From Pediococcus acidilactici (GTDB lineage Bacteria > Bacillota > Bacilli > Lactobacillales > Lactobacillaceae), in assembly GCA_024970065.1 (NCBI GenBank), contig CP103908.1, forward strand, positions 1,736,001 through 1,800,000: a DNA stretch of 64,000 nt, given 5' to 3'. The notes below the pieces were generated by a model. It saw nothing but the letters and a program-made list of their open reading frames with translations, made no database searches and was not told the DNA's origin. This document shows, piece by piece, positions 9,121 to 18,454 of this stretch. The translations under genes were made by a program, and so were the position numbers. The first letter of the stretch is position 1. Each line of letters begins with the position of its first letter.

Positions 9121-9774
9121 TTAAAGCGTCCGCCGCCGAAGCCGATTTTCTAGTGCACCAAGCACCAAATCGACAATGATGGCCATTAACGCAGTTGGCA
9201 ACGCTCCGGCGAGGATAATCGCACCCCCGTTTGTGGCGTTGGTTCCGCGGATAATAATGTCTCCCAGACCGCCAGCACCAACGAAGGTCCCGATCGCAGT
9301 AATCCCGATTGCCAATACCATGGCGTTCCGAATTCCAGCTAAAATTACCGATAGTGACAGGGGAATTTCAATCATCCAGAGGACCTGGAGCTTAGTCATC
9401 CCCATTCCCTTACCGGCATCGAGGTAGGCATCGTTTACGTTCAGCATCCCCGTATAAGTGTTCTTAATGATTGGTAGTAAAGCATATAGGAAAACCGTCA
9501 CGATTACGGTAGATACTCCTAAACCTAAACCAAGCATTAAAATCGATAGCATCGCTAGGGACGGGATGGTTTGAATCACGTTTGCCAAACCAATTACCCA
9601 ATCACTAATCTTCCGGTACTTCGCGATGAAAATCCCTACAGGAATCCCCACAATTGCCGCTAAAATGACTCCATAAATGGAAATCAAAAAGTGGCGACTG
9701 AATTCCGAAAGCACGTACATTCCATTATGCGAGAAGTAATAGAACAGTTGTTGCCAAATATTCATACTTTGCAT
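9121..9774 (-). CDS. opuCD: Osmoprotectant (glycine betaine/carnitine/choline) ABC permease
   Basis: A 217-residue inner-membrane permease with the binding-protein-dependent transport fold. It has about six helices and the EAA loop 'DAYLDAGKGMGMTKLQVLWMIEIPLSL'. It is the last gene of a four-gene operon. Its start overlaps the stop of the binding protein gene at 9774, indicating translational coupling. It pairs with the second permease at 10701-11336. Substrate choice among betaine, carnitine and choline cannot be told from the sequence. Confidence 0.9.
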   Translation of the reverse strand: MQSMNIWQQLFYYFSHNGMYVLSEFSRHFLISIYGVILAAIVGIPVGIFIAKYRKISDWVIGLANVIQTIPSLAMLSILMLGLGLGVSTVIVTVFLYALLPIIKNTYTGMLNVNDAYLDAGKGMGMTKLQVLWMIEIPLSLSVILAGIRNAMVLAIGITAIGTFVGAGGLGDIIIRGTNATNGGAIILAGALPTALMAIIVDLVLGALENRLRRRTL

Positions 9775-10700
9775 TAGTGCTTCCCTCCTTCAAAGTAGTG
9801 GTGCGCCTTAAGAAACTCACTAGCTACCACCGATGGTTCTTTCAAATTGTTATCAACTTGGTAATTTAATTCTTGCATTGTTTCCAGTGAAATCTTACCG
9901 TCTAACTTGTGTAAAACAGGTGCTAATTGTGGGTACTTCTTCAACGCTTTGTTATTGACAACGACACTCGCACTGTATGGTGGGAAGAATTGCCGATCGT
10001 CCTTAAGTAATTTCAAATGGTAGCTACGTACCCGGCCATCTGTCGAATAACCGAGGACCGCGTCCATCTTGTTGCTTGCTAAAGCGTTGTAAAGCAATCC
10101 CATTTGCATTGGGTATACGTGGCCGAACTGGAAGCCGTAACGCTTCTTAAAATCTTCGTAACCGTCACCTTTCCGGCTTAACCAAGTTTGGTCGATCCCG
10201 ACCTTCATCTTAGGAGCAATTTTTTTCAAATCGCTGACCGTTTCAATATGATGTTTCTTCGCAAAGTCCTGCGTTACCATAAATTGATAGGTATCGGCGA
10301 ACCCGTAAGTTGGGAAGTACGTCATATCATAGCGCCGGTCAAATTCCTTGTTTACGTAATCGTTCACTTCCTGTGGTGACTTACCTTGGGGACCATGCAA
10401 AATGGTCTGGTAGTCAGTTCCACTGAAGCGAATCGAAGTTAAATCAGCTTCGTCACGCTTTTGAGCTTGAAAACTAACCGTTCCCGAGCCCAAGTTGTTG
10501 ATTACTTCCGCATTTAAATTCGTATCATGTTCAATTAACTGTTGAATCATTGCGCCCATAATTTGCTGTTCAGTAGTATTTTGGGCCGCAATCCGCACCG
10601 TATCTCCCGAAGTGCCGTTCAAACCTGGCCAACCGCATCCCGAAAGCATTACGGTCAACACGCCTAACGGTAGGATCAGTTTAAGTAGTTTTTTCAACAT
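9774..10700 (-). CDS. opuCC: Osmoprotectant ABC transporter substrate-binding lipoprotein
   Basis: A 308-residue periplasmic-binding-protein-like lipoprotein of the OpuAC/ProX type. The N-terminus has a lysine-rich start, a hydrophobic core and a lipobox LSGC, so Cys22 should carry the lipid anchor. The mature part begins with a typical 'TVRIAAQNTTEQQIMGAMIQ' segment. It contains several Tyr and Trp residues of the kind that form the aromatic cage for quaternary amines. It sits one base after the upstream permease gene and is coupled with the downstream one. Confidence 0.9.
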   Translation of the reverse strand: MLKKLLKLILPLGVLTVMLSGCGWPGLNGTSGDTVRIAAQNTTEQQIMGAMIQQLIEHDTNLNAEVINNLGSGTVSFQAQKRDEADLTSIRFSGTDYQTILHGPQGKSPQEVNDYVNKEFDRRYDMTYFPTYGFADTYQFMVTQDFAKKHHIETVSDLKKIAPKMKVGIDQTWLSRKGDGYEDFKKRYGFQFGHVYPMQMGLLYNALASNKMDAVLGYSTDGRVRSYHLKLLKDDRQFFPPYSASVVVNNKALKKYPQLAPVLHKLDGKISLETMQELNYQVDNNLKEPSVVASEFLKAHHYFEGGKH

Positions 10701-11336
10701 CTAACCCACCTCCTGCATTGTTTTGGGGGTTAGTTTGGCTTCAAGTTTGCCTAAAAGGAAATCGGCAACTAACGCTAAGATGATTACCGGAATTGAACCG
10801 CCTAAAATCAAATCAGACCGGTATAAGTTCAACCCGTTGAAAATCAAGTCACCTAAACCGCCCGCTCCAATATAGGAAGCTAAAGCTGTCCAGGCAATTA
10901 CGTAAGTTGCTGATAAACGAACCCCCGCCATAATTACCGGAAGGGCTAATTGAAGTTCAACTTTCCACATGCGTTGGAAACTATTCATTCCCATTCCCTT
11001 CGCTGCGTCAATTAACGCAGGATCTACACTGGTTAATCCCAGATAAGTGTTCCGTAAAATAGGTAGCAATGAGTAAATGAATAGCGCCACGATTGCCGGA
11101 GTGGATCCAATTCCAAAAATTGGAATCATGATTGCCAATAAAGCTAACGCGGGAATGGTTTGCATCACGCTGGCAAGTCCAATTACCACCCCTGAAATTT
11201 TAGGAGCCCGCGTAAGCAGCATCCCGAGGGGCACCGCCACGATGATCCCGAGCGCAAGGGCAACCGCTGAAATATAAATGTGTTGTCCAGTCTTGCTAAG
11301 AATGTCCGCGCCATACTGATTTAAGAAGTTGATCAT
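10701..11336 (-). CDS. opuCB: Osmoprotectant ABC permease
   Basis: A 211-residue permease paralogous to opuCD, with the EAA loop '[28 protein letters not shown]' and about six helices. Its start overlaps the stop of the ATPase gene at 11336. The two permeases presumably form the heterodimeric membrane channel of the transporter. Confidence 0.9.
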   Translation of the reverse strand: MINFLNQYGADILSKTGQHIYISAVALALGIIVAVPLGMLLTRAPKISGVVIGLASVMQTIPALALLAIMIPIFGIGSTPAIVALFIYSLLPILRNTYLGLTSVDPALIDAAKGMGMNSFQRMWKVELQLALPVIMAGVRLSATYVIAWTALASYIGAGGLGDLIFNGLNLYRSDLILGGSIPVIILALVADFLLGKLEAKLTPKTMQEVG

Positions 11337-12526
11337 TATTGATCACCATCTTTCTTAGTAGGCTCCTTTGTGGTTTGACTTGAATTGTTTCCGTCCGCAA
11401 CGATTGAATCATCGGTAAAGAGTGCGTCATAAACCACATCTACGAGGGTCGCCCGGGTAACAATACCGGTTAACCGGCCCTTCTTATCAACTACCGGCAC
11501 GTTTCGGAAACCACGTTTCAAAATACGGTCCACAGTGTCCCGAATAATGGAATCTTCATTAACGTAAAATACCCGCGGATCCATGATTTCCCCCACGGTT
11601 TTACCGGAATGGTAATATTCGTCAACCTTTTCGATGCTGACAATTCCCTTTAGGCGTTCTTCGGCGTCAGTAACTAATAGCGTATCAACTCGCCGACTGT
11701 GCATAATGTCAAGTGCCCGCACTACCGGCTGATCAATCGCAATCGATGCTGGCTTATTGGCCACTTGCCCAACGGTCGTGATACTTGGCTTAGCTTGGAT
11801 CAAACGATCTTGTCCAATTAAGTTAGCCACAAAATCATTAGCTGGATGACGTAAAATGTTTTCGGGAGTGTCCACTTGAACTTGCTTTCCGCCGGTCATG
11901 ACTACGATCCGGCTGGAAAGGCGTAAGGCTTCATCCATATCGTGGGTAACGAAGATGAAGGTTTTGCCTAACCGTTCTTGCAGATCCTTAACGAGGTCTT
12001 GCAAATCTTCCCGAGTAATCGGGTCGAGTGCGCCAAACGGTTCGTCCATTAAAATAATGTCTTGATCCGCAGCTAGCGCCCGCACTACCCCGATTCGCTG
12101 CTGTTGTCCACCAGAAAGTTGGGAAGGATAACGATCCAAATATTCTTCTGGTAAATCAACCAGCTTAATCATTTCTTTAGCCCGTTCATTGCGTTTTTCT
12201 TCAGGCCACTTCAATAACTTTGGTACAAGGGTAATATTTTCCCGAATGGTCATGTGGGGCATTAATCCAATATTTTGGATTACATAACCAATCTTACGAC
12301 GAAGTTTAACCGGATCCATCTTGGCGATATCTTGCCCATTGATCTTAATCGTCCCCGATGTCTGCTTAAGCATCCGGTTAATCATTCTCATTGTGGTGGT
12401 TTTTCCCGAACCGGAAGTTCCGATAAAGCAGATAAACTCGCCTTTTTCGACGTTTAGATTAAAGTCATCAACGGCCACTTTGTTCCCAGGATAAACCTTT
12501 GACAGATGGCTCATTTCAAGTAACAT
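11336..12526 (-). CDS. opuCA: Osmoprotectant ABC ATPase with tandem CBS domains
   Basis: A 396-residue protein. The ABC domain covers residues 1 to about 240: Walker [11 protein letters not shown]-loop 'YVIQNIGL', signature LSGGQQQR, Walker B '[12 protein letters not shown]', H-loop 'VTHD'. Two CBS motifs follow from about 255 to 370 ('[23 protein letters not shown]' and '[19 protein letters not shown]', quoted in part). In OpuA/OpuC relatives the CBS pair senses ionic strength or c-di-AMP. The tail of about 20 residues is polar. First gene of the operon, transcribed away from pepT. Confidence 0.92.
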   Translation of the reverse strand: MLLEMSHLSKVYPGNKVAVDDFNLNVEKGEFICFIGTSGSGKTTTMRMINRMLKQTSGTIKINGQDIAKMDPVKLRRKIGYVIQNIGLMPHMTIRENITLVPKLLKWPEEKRNERAKEMIKLVDLPEEYLDRYPSQLSGGQQQRIGVVRALAADQDIILMDEPFGALDPITREDLQDLVKDLQERLGKTFIFVTHDMDEALRLSSRIVVMTGGKQVQVDTPENILRHPANDFVANLIGQDRLIQAKPSITTVGQVANKPASIAIDQPVVRALDIMHSRRVDTLLVTDAEERLKGIVSIEKVDEYYHSGKTVGEIMDPRVFYVNEDSIIRDTVDRILKRGFRNVPVVDKKGRLTGIVTRATLVDVVYDALFTDDSIVADGNNSSQTTKEPTKKDGDQ

Positions 12527-12589
12527 TTCTATTTAAACATCTCCTTATTGTTCTCTAAAACAACTAGTTTCCATACATTCGGTCTCAGA

Positions 12590-12631
12590 GGCATTGGGTG
12601 CTACTATAACATATATAACACTTCCTTGTAC
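12590..12631 (-). promoter_or_regulatory. Probable opuC operon promoter
   Basis: On the minus strand TTGTAC lies 18-19 bp upstream of a TTATAGT-type -10, about 70 bp before the opuCA start. Spacing is slightly long, so the assignment is provisional. Confidence 0.35.
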
Positions 12632-12696
12632 AATCGCGCCAGTGTAAGGCTTTTAGCTGTAACCGAATTCTTTATTGTTTTAATGAGGATTAAAAC

Positions 12697-12724
12697 TTGT
12701 TAAAAGAAATAGATGTTGTAAGAT
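12697..12724 (+). promoter_or_regulatory. Probable pepT promoter
   Basis: TTGTTA (12697-12702) and TAAGAT (12719-12724) are separated by 16 bp. Ribosome site AGGAG follows at 12741-12745, nine bases before the pepT ATG. Confidence 0.45.
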
Positions 12725-12754
12725 AGTACTATAAATTAAAAGGAGCTGAGAAAA

Positions 12755-13999
12755 ATGGCAAAATATGAAACATTGCTTCCCCGTTTTCTAAGATATGTAA
12801 AGGTAAATACTCGTTCAAATCCTAATTCAAGTACAGTTCCCACCGATCCTAAAGAAGTTGAATTCTTAAAAACTTTGGCAAAAGAATTAGAAGAAGTTGG
12901 CGTAGTGGACGTCCACACCCAACCATCTTCTGGTTACGTAGTTGGGACGTTGCCAGCTAACGACGACGGCAACACTCCCGTAATTGGATACATTTCACAC
13001 GTTGATACAGCTGATTTCAACGCTGAAAATATCCAACCTCAAGTTCACAAAAACTACGATGGCAAATCTGATATCGACCTCAGCGGCGACGGCAAATGGG
13101 TTCTAAAGCCTTCCGTCTTCCCAAGTTTGAAGAAATATGCGGGTCATGACTTAGTTACCACCGACGGATTAACTCTATTAGGTGCTGACGACAAGTCTGG
13201 CGTTGCCGACATCATGACCATGTTGGACTACTATAAAGAACACCCCGAAGTTAAGCACGGTGAAATCCGGATTGGATTTGCCCCTGACGAAGAAACCGGT
13301 ACTGGTGCTGACCATTTTGACGCTAAGGACTTTAACACTAAGTACGCGTACACCGTTGATGGTGGTCCCCTTGGCGAACTTGAATACGAAACCTTCAACG
13401 CTGCCCAAGCAACGATTGAAATTCAAGGTAACGAAGTTCACACGGCGGTTGCTAAGGGACTCATGGTCAACGCTTTGCAAGTTGGAATTGACTACCACAA
13501 CCAATTGCCAGAACATGATCGTCCAGAAGAAACTGAAGACCGCGAAGGCTTCTACCACCTCTTCAAGATGACTGGTACCCCTGACCACGCTCAGTTAGTT
13601 TACATTATCCGTGATCACGACCGGCAAAAATTTGAAGAACGTAAGCAAACCATGAAGGACATTGCTGACAAGATGAACGCTGAATTTGGTGAAGATCGGG
13701 TCAACGTGGAAGTTCACGACCAATACTACAACATGCGTGAAATTCTTGAAAAAGACATGACGCCGGTTGACATTGCTAAGAAGGCCATGGAAAACTTGGA
13801 TATCAAGCCGGACATTTACCCCGTTCGTGGTGGTACAGATGGTTCTAAGATTTCCTTCATGGGAATTCCAACCCCGAACCTCTTCGCGGGTGGCGAAAAC
13901 ATGCACAGCCGTTACGAATACGTTTCGGTTCAAACCATGGAACGCGCCGTTGACTTGTTATTAGAAATCAACCGTATTAATACAGAAGAAAACAATTAA
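12755..13999 (+). CDS. pepT: Peptidase T (tripeptide aminopeptidase)
   Basis: A 414-residue cytosolic M20B metallopeptidase that removes the N-terminal residue from tripeptides, near the normal family length. Metal and catalytic motifs visible: 'YISHVDTAD' (zinc His and Asp), 'LLGADDKSG' (bridging Asp), '[10 protein letters not shown]' (catalytic Glu), '[10 protein letters not shown]', 'RGGTDGS' and the C-terminal 'NMHSRYE' His. Codon choice is noticeably stronger (AAC, GAC, GGT, CGT) than in the neighbours, consistent with high expression in an organism living on peptides. It has its own promoter and terminator. Confidence 0.95.
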   Translation: MAKYETLLPRFLRYVKVNTRSNPNSSTVPTDPKEVEFLKTLAKELEEVGVVDVHTQPSSGYVVGTLPANDDGNTPVIGYISHVDTADFNAENIQPQVHKNYDGKSDIDLSGDGKWVLKPSVFPSLKKYAGHDLVTTDGLTLLGADDKSGVADIMTMLDYYKEHPEVKHGEIRIGFAPDEETGTGADHFDAKDFNTKYAYTVDGGPLGELEYETFNAAQATIEIQGNEVHTAVAKGLMVNALQVGIDYHNQLPEHDRPEETEDREGFYHLFKMTGTPDHAQLVYIIRDHDRQKFEERKQTMKDIADKMNAEFGEDRVNVEVHDQYYNMREILEKDMTPVDIAKKAMENLDIKPDIYPVRGGTDGSKISFMGIPTPNLFAGGENMHSRYEYVSVQTMERAVDLLLEINRINTEENN

Positions 14000-14065
14000 T
14001 TTTTTAAAGAGTGGAAAAATTCTGCCAACTAGAAAAGTTGGAAAATTGAAACTCGTTTTGACATT

Positions 14066-14100
14066 AAGGACTGTGACAACCTCGTTGTACAGTCCTTTTT
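14066..14100 (+). terminator. Terminator of pepT
   Basis: AAGGACTGTGACAAC pairs with GTTGTACAGTCCTT (one bulged base), followed by a T run. Confidence 0.85.
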
Positions 14101-14120
14101 AGTAGAAAAGGAGCTTAATT

Positions 14121-15161
14121 ATGTCACTTACAATGGCGATTATTGGATTTGGTAAAAGCGCCAACCGTTACCACATTCCCTACATTAAAGAACGCGACAT
14201 CAAAATTAAATACATTTATAACCACCGGCGCCATCCGGAAAAGGAGCAAGGATTTTATGATTCCAAAACTGTCTTTACCGACGACCTCGAACAGGTTTTA
14301 AACGACCCGGAAGTTCAGTTAGTTACGGTTTGTACGCCGCCGGCCACCCATTTTGAATACGGGAAATCCGCGTTAGAACATGGCAAAAATGTTTTGATTG
14401 AGAAACCGTTCGTGGCCAACCAAGCCGAAGCTAAAGAACTTTTTGCACTTGCTGATGCCAAAAAATTATTGGCGATGCCTTACCAAAACCGGCGTTTCGA
14501 TAGCGACTACCTCACCCTTAAAAAGGTGATTGAACGCGGCTACGTGGGCAAACCCCTGTTGCTTGAATCCCACTTTGATAAGTACCGTCCCGATGACAGC
14601 CTCCATGAAGGTTCCCAAGTCGATGGCCAATTTTACGGGTTGGGCGTCCACATGCTTGACCAAATTTTGGGGCTTTTTGGCAAACCTCAGACAATTAATT
14701 ACGACATCCGGGCGATTCAAAATCCTGCTAGTTCCGTCGATGATTTTTACGAAACGCAGTTATTCTACGATAACTTCAAGGCGACCGTGGTCAGCAATCC
14801 GTTAGCCGCGCGTCCCTACCCTCGTTTCTTACTTCACGGAACTAACGGAACCTACGTTAAATACGACATTGACCAACAGGAAAACGACTTAAAGCTTGGC
14901 ATCATGCCGGGCGACGATCATTTTGGAATTGATGCTCCTAGTCAATTTGGGGTGGTTAAGTATAAAAATCAGAATGGTGACTGGATTGAAAAACAAATTC
15001 CTACCATTAATGGGGATTATGGCCGGGTTTACGACTCCATCGTTGCCACCCTTACCAACGGCGACCCTAAACTAGTTTCCAACGAGCAAGCCTTGTGGAA
15101 CATGGAAATTTTAGAAGCGGGAATTGCTGAAAAAGGTCCTCATCTTTACCAAATGAAGTAA
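14121..15161 (+). CDS. Gfo/Idh/MocA family oxidoreductase
   Basis: A 346-residue NAD(P)-dependent dehydrogenase. The Rossmann motif at the N-terminus reads 'MAIIGFGKSANRYHIPYI', and the dinucleotide-binding 'CTPPATHFEYGKSALEHGKNVLIEKPF' region holds the EKP signature. A C-terminal alpha/beta domain starts near residue 130 ('GQFYGLGVHMLDQILGLFG', with the His/Asp active-site pattern). Similar lactobacillar proteins are annotated as scyllo-inositol or sugar dehydrogenases, but no neighbouring gene points to a substrate. AAAGGAG precedes the ATG. Confidence 0.88.
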   Translation: MSLTMAIIGFGKSANRYHIPYIKERDIKIKYIYNHRRHPEKEQGFYDSKTVFTDDLEQVLNDPEVQLVTVCTPPATHFEYGKSALEHGKNVLIEKPFVANQAEAKELFALADAKKLLAMPYQNRRFDSDYLTLKKVIERGYVGKPLLLESHFDKYRPDDSLHEGSQVDGQFYGLGVHMLDQILGLFGKPQTINYDIRAIQNPASSVDDFYETQLFYDNFKATVVSNPLAARPYPRFLLHGTNGTYVKYDIDQQENDLKLGIMPGDDHFGIDAPSQFGVVKYKNQNGDWIEKQIPTINGDYGRVYDSIVATLTNGDPKLVSNEQALWNMEILEAGIAEKGPHLYQMK

Positions 15162-15243
15162 ATTACAATCGTTAATGGTTAGGGCAAAGCTGGAAACTTG
15201 GCCGCACCTTAACTGACTTTTTACCCTACTAAACAAAAAGAAC

Positions 15244-15350
15244 GGGGGCCAAAGTCGGATAGTTTACGAACGTTAACTAAAAATCGACCGTGATGAATTT
15301 ACATCACGGTCGATTTTTTAGTTTGGCGGGTCAAACTGACTTTTGTTACA
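15244..15350. repeat. Nested hairpin element, single-module form (L-A)
   Basis: The apical stem is a nearly perfect 21-bp arm pair around loop AATTTA: 15275-15295 against 15302-15323, with one bulged A. The outer arms CAAAGTCGG..AGTTT and AAACTGACTTTTG match the element at 0.88 kb, although the apical sequences are unrelated. It lies between the convergent Gfo/Idh and ABC exporter genes and could also act as a two-way terminator. The remaining 160 bp up to the exporter stop shows no gene. Confidence 0.75.
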
Positions 15351-15510
15351 CTTCTTTGACGCTGTTGAAGGCAAAACACCCAAACAGCTTTTTAAAAGTC
15401 TTTTCATCTATAAAAAGCATTTCTTCTTTAGTTTAGTTTTTCTCGGCCTTTTTAATTTTTTCCTCATTAGGCTACTAAAAAGCACAAAAGTTTTTAACGA
15501 CCTAATCATT

Positions 15511-17289
15511 TTACGCGGTAGCTACCTTAAACTGTTCATTCACGTACTTAGCGTACATTGGGTGGGAAGCAACTAACTCTTGATGCGTTCCCGAACCCGT
15601 AATTTGCCCATTTTCCACAAAGTAAATTTGGTCGCTGTCCACGATTGTCGACAAACGGTGGGCAATTACTAGCGTAGTGCGCCCCTTCATTAAGTTGGCT
15701 AAGGCATCTTGAACCTTTATTTCCGATTCTGAATCCAAACTAGCCGTCGCTTCATCAAGCATTAAAATTTTCGGGTTCCGGAGAAACGCCCTAGCAATTG
15801 CGATTCGTTGCCGCTGTCCACCAGAAATTTTTACGCCCCGTTCGCCAACTTCAGTATCCAGTTGGTTAGGCATTTCTTCGACAAATTTCCTTGCATACGC
15901 TAAATCTAGCACTTCCCATAGCTGCTCGTCCGTAAAGTCGTCGTCCAAACCGTACGTAAGGTTATCACGAATCGTCCCCGCCATCATGGCTGAATCTTGG
16001 GAGACAAACCCAATTTGCTTACGGTAATTAGTTAACCGAATGTCTCGAATATTAGTATTGTTAAACTTAATCTCCCCGCGCGTTGGTTCATAGAAACGTT
16101 CTAACAAACTAAAGATGGTTGATTTTCCGCCACCAGAGGGTCCCGCAAACGCAATCACTTGGTTAGGCTTAGCCTCAAATGAAATGTCTTTTAAGACTTC
16201 TTCTTCAGGAGCATCCGCGTAAGCGAAGTCAACGTGTTCCACCTTTAAATCTTTATCAGCCAAGTCTAGCACTTCACCATGGTTAAAATCTTCTGGTTCC
16301 TCTTCCAGTAATTCCTCCACCCTTCTTGTGGAACCGGAAGCTTTCGCCATCTCCGAAAACAGGGTCGCAATGATAGGAAGCGCACCAATCAAATTAAACA
16401 GGTACATCAAAAAACTCATTAGGGTACCAATTGACATCACCCCGATTGCGATCCGGTGAATTCCATACGCCAAAAGGCCAAAGATCATGCTCATGAAAAC
16501 CATCATCATGATGGGTTGCATCGCCGCATCAAAAACGGCTTCTTTTTTCCCGATTTTAAACAAGCGGTTGATTTCGTTGTCAGCGTGGTTTTGGGCCTGG
16601 TTTTCCGCGTTAGAAGTTTTTACCAACCTAATTTCACTGAGCGTTTCGCTAACGATTCCGTTAAATAGTGCTAACACATCTTGCCGGATATGGCCGACCT
16701 TCGTTCCAAAGGCCATTACCGGAATCATTAAAATGACCACCACGGGAACGGCAATTACCATTGCTAAAGTCATGTGCCAATCCATCCGAATCATCATGTA
16801 GACGGTCCCTACCACGGTAATAATGCTGGCTAGGGTTTGGGGAAAGGTAACCGCCAAAAGCTGTTTAACCTGGTTGGTATCGTTAACTAACCGACTCGAA
16901 ATTTCGCCGGCCTTTACGGTATCAAAATAACTAACTTTTAGGAGGGTCAACCTTTCCCACAACGTTTTTCGTAAATTCTGGATGACGTTTTCGCCAAAGA
17001 TTCCGAGAATCGTGCCCCCAATTGCCGAAAAAATTGCCGAAGCCACAAACAGCAAAACCACTTTTGCTAATAACGAGTAATCGACACCCTTGGTAAAGTT
17101 ATTAACTAACGTGGAGGCTAACTTAGGTACGTAGACTTGGACCCCTGAACTAATTGCTAATAAAATTACCCCCAGGACTAAAAGCAGGTACTTGGGGCTA
17201 GTTTTCTTAATCAACCCGAAAAACTGTCTAAAATTAAATTTAGTACGATCTTTACGGATCGTATCGTTAAAACGTGCGTTTGTTGCCAA
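15511..17289 (-). CDS. Multidrug/lipid ABC exporter half-transporter
   Basis: A 592-residue ABCB-type half-transporter (LmrA/BmrA style). Six membrane helices lie in the first ~330 residues. The ATPase follows with Walker A AGPSGGGKST, Q-loop 'FVSQDSAM', signature ISGGQRQR, Walker B 'ILMLDEATASLDSES' and H-loop 'IAHRLSTI'. I prefer TTG at 17289 as start, because AAAGGACGG in the marR tail lies eight bases before it. A longer frame from TTG at 17313 exists but has no ribosome site. Start and marR stop are two bases apart, so the regulator and pump form one operon. Confidence 0.9.
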   Translation of the reverse strand: MATNARFNDTIRKDRTKFNFRQFFGLIKKTSPKYLLLVLGVILLAISSGVQVYVPKLASTLVNNFTKGVDYSLLAKVVLLFVASAIFSAIGGTILGIFGENVIQNLRKTLWERLTLLKVSYFDTVKAGEISSRLVNDTNQVKQLLAVTFPQTLASIITVVGTVYMMIRMDWHMTLAMVIAVPVVVILMIPVMAFGTKVGHIRQDVLALFNGIVSETLSEIRLVKTSNAENQAQNHADNEINRLFKIGKKEAVFDAAMQPIMMMVFMSMIFGLLAYGIHRIAIGVMSIGTLMSFLMYLFNLIGALPIIATLFSEMAKASGSTRRVEELLEEEPEDFNHGEVLDLADKDLKVEHVDFAYADAPEEEVLKDISFEAKPNQVIAFAGPSGGGKSTIFSLLERFYEPTRGEIKFNNTNIRDIRLTNYRKQIGFVSQDSAMMAGTIRDNLTYGLDDDFTDEQLWEVLDLAYARKFVEEMPNQLDTEVGERGVKISGGQRQRIAIARAFLRNPKILMLDEATASLDSESEIKVQDALANLMKGRTTLVIAHRLSTIVDSDQIYFVENGQITGSGTHQELVASHPMYAKYVNEQFKVATA

Positions 17290-17291
17290 TT

Positions 17292-17891
17292 TTAGCGCCG
17301 TCCTTTCTTCCAATCATCAAAACCATCAAAGCCCCTGAAATCGCCGGGCCGCATTCTTCCGAAATGATTATGCCGAAGCATTTGTTCGCGGGCTCTTTCA
17401 AAATGCGGACTCATTTTGCCAAATTGTTCCCAACGACGATCGTTGCTGAACACTTCACTAAATTTTTCCTTGAATTCATCCCCGTCCATGTTTTCAACCA
17501 TCCGTTTTAAATAGTCGGCCAACTTGGTTAACTCGTCGTCCGAAAAATCCTTAAACAAGACGTCTTTTAAAGTCCCACCGATGGATTCGTGAGTTTTTAA
17601 GCTTTCGGTCCCTTTATCCGTAATTTTAATGATGGTTACGCGGGAATCACTGGGTGATTTTTCGCGAACCACGGTACCAGCCTGTTCTAATTTTTTAATA
17701 ATCTGGGTCACGCTGGACGGTTTGATATCTAAGAATTCCGAGATCCGGCCCGCAGTTACGTTTTCTTCCTTAGCTAGCAATTTCAAAGTTTCAAACGTGT
17801 TATCCGTTTTTTCTTCCACCCGGTTCGCGAAAACCAAAAAAGGTTGGTGAGTGATTTTCATCAAGTTGTCTAAAATTTCATCTTTATTCAT
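17292..17891 (-). CDS. MarR family regulator of the adjacent exporter
   Basis: A 199-residue regulator with a winged helix at about 35-115: 'ENVTAGRISEFLDIKPSSVTQII' recognition segment, wing 'VREKSPSDSRVTIIKITDKG'. The C-terminal extension of about 60 residues is charged, with many Arg, Phe and Gly, longer than usual for MarR. The ATG at 17891 has GGAGG ten bases upstream; the earlier in-frame Met at 17912 overlaps that ribosome site and is rejected. Operator and promoter are visible just upstream, so the gene is likely self-repressed. Confidence 0.9.
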   Translation of the reverse strand: MNKDEILDNLMKITHQPFLVFANRVEEKTDNTFETLKLLAKEENVTAGRISEFLDIKPSSVTQIIKKLEQAGTVVREKSPSDSRVTIIKITDKGTESLKTHESIGGTLKDVLFKDFSDDELTKLADYLKRMVENMDGDEFKEKFSEVFSNDRRWEQFGKMSPHFERAREQMLRHNHFGRMRPGDFRGFDGFDDWKKGRR

Positions 17892-17915
17892 TATTAAAGT
17901 TCCTCCGTTCAATTT

Positions 17916-17988
17916 ATTTAGTTTACTTTTTATTTAACAAACTAAATAATAAAATCATTTAGTTTGTTTGTCAACATGAAAACTAAAT
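17916..17988 (-). promoter_or_regulatory. marR-exporter promoter with four-site palindromic operator
   Basis: A consensus-like promoter on the minus strand: TTGACA at 17974-17969, a 17-bp spacer, and TATTAT at 17951-17946. The word ATTTAGTTT occurs at 17916-17924 and 17957-17965, and its complement AAACTAAAT at 17939-17947 and 17980-17988. Centres are 23, 18 and 23 bp apart. The inner pair extends to 12-bp perfect arms AACAAACTAAAT/ATTTAGTTTGTT covering the spacer and the -10. MarR dimers bound here would block RNA polymerase. Confidence 0.8.
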
Positions 17989-18009
17989 AAATTGCGACAA
18001 AAAAAACCA

Positions 18010-18045
18010 AAACCCATCTTACCGGCAATTTCCCGTAAAGTTGAG
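18010..18045 (-). terminator. Weak terminator after dhaM
   Basis: On the minus strand TTACGG...CCGGTAA is followed, after a few bases, by GGTTTTTTTTG. The stem is short. Confidence 0.35.
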
Positions 18046-18085
18046 CTTTGATTTCATTAATACTTATTCCTTAACTACGAAATGC

Positions 18086-18454
18086 TTACTTGATTTTCAA
18101 GTCCTGAAGCTGCTTTTCCACGTCCTCAATCTTAGTGTTGACTTGTAATAAAGCCGCCGCGGTATACGCACTCTCCACCAAAGCCGTATCGTAGAGCTTA
18201 ACTTCTTTAGCGGTCATTTCCGCGGCCATCTCTAAGTTCATCTTGGCGCTGCCTAAATCGTAGAACGCGAGCAGCTTATCTGCCGCATTGTCGTCAAATG
18301 CCTGCATAATGCGTTGCATTTCGGTACCCACTTCATCGTTAGCTAATCCACCGGCGGTCGTTACCGGGACGTCCTGGGCAACTTGTTTAATTAGGCGTTG
18401 CACGCCTTGCGCAATTTCGGCAACGTGCGAAACAATTACAATTCCATATTCCAT
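18086..18454 (-). CDS. dhaM: PTS-dependent dihydroxyacetone kinase, phosphotransfer subunit DhaM
   Basis: A 122-residue EIIA(Man)-like domain. 'GIVIVSHVAEIAQGV' holds the phospho-accepting His near position 10, and 'NDEVGTEMQRIM' follows. It is the short single-domain form found in Firmicutes, unlike the three-domain E. coli protein. It relays phosphate from HPr to ADP bound in DhaL. It overlaps the dhaL stop by one base at 18454. Confidence 0.92.
   Translation of the reverse strand: MEYGIVIVSHVAEIAQGVQRLIKQVAQDVPVTTAGGLANDEVGTEMQRIMQAFDDNAADKLLAFYDLGSAKMNLEMAAEMTAKEVKLYDTALVESAYTAAALLQVNTKIEDVEKQLQDLKIK

Noticed and set aside
13178..13933. Long open frames opposite pepT on the minus strand
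   Set aside because: They lie fully inside pepT, have no ribosome sites and arise from its strong codon bias.
15351..15510. Short plus-strand hydrophobic frame beginning near 15343
   Set aside because: It starts inside the hairpin element, has no ribosome site and overlaps the end of the ABC exporter gene.
17289..17313. Longer N-terminus of the ABC exporter starting at 17313
   Set aside because: No ribosome site at the right distance, whereas TTG 17289 has AAAGGACGG eight bases upstream.
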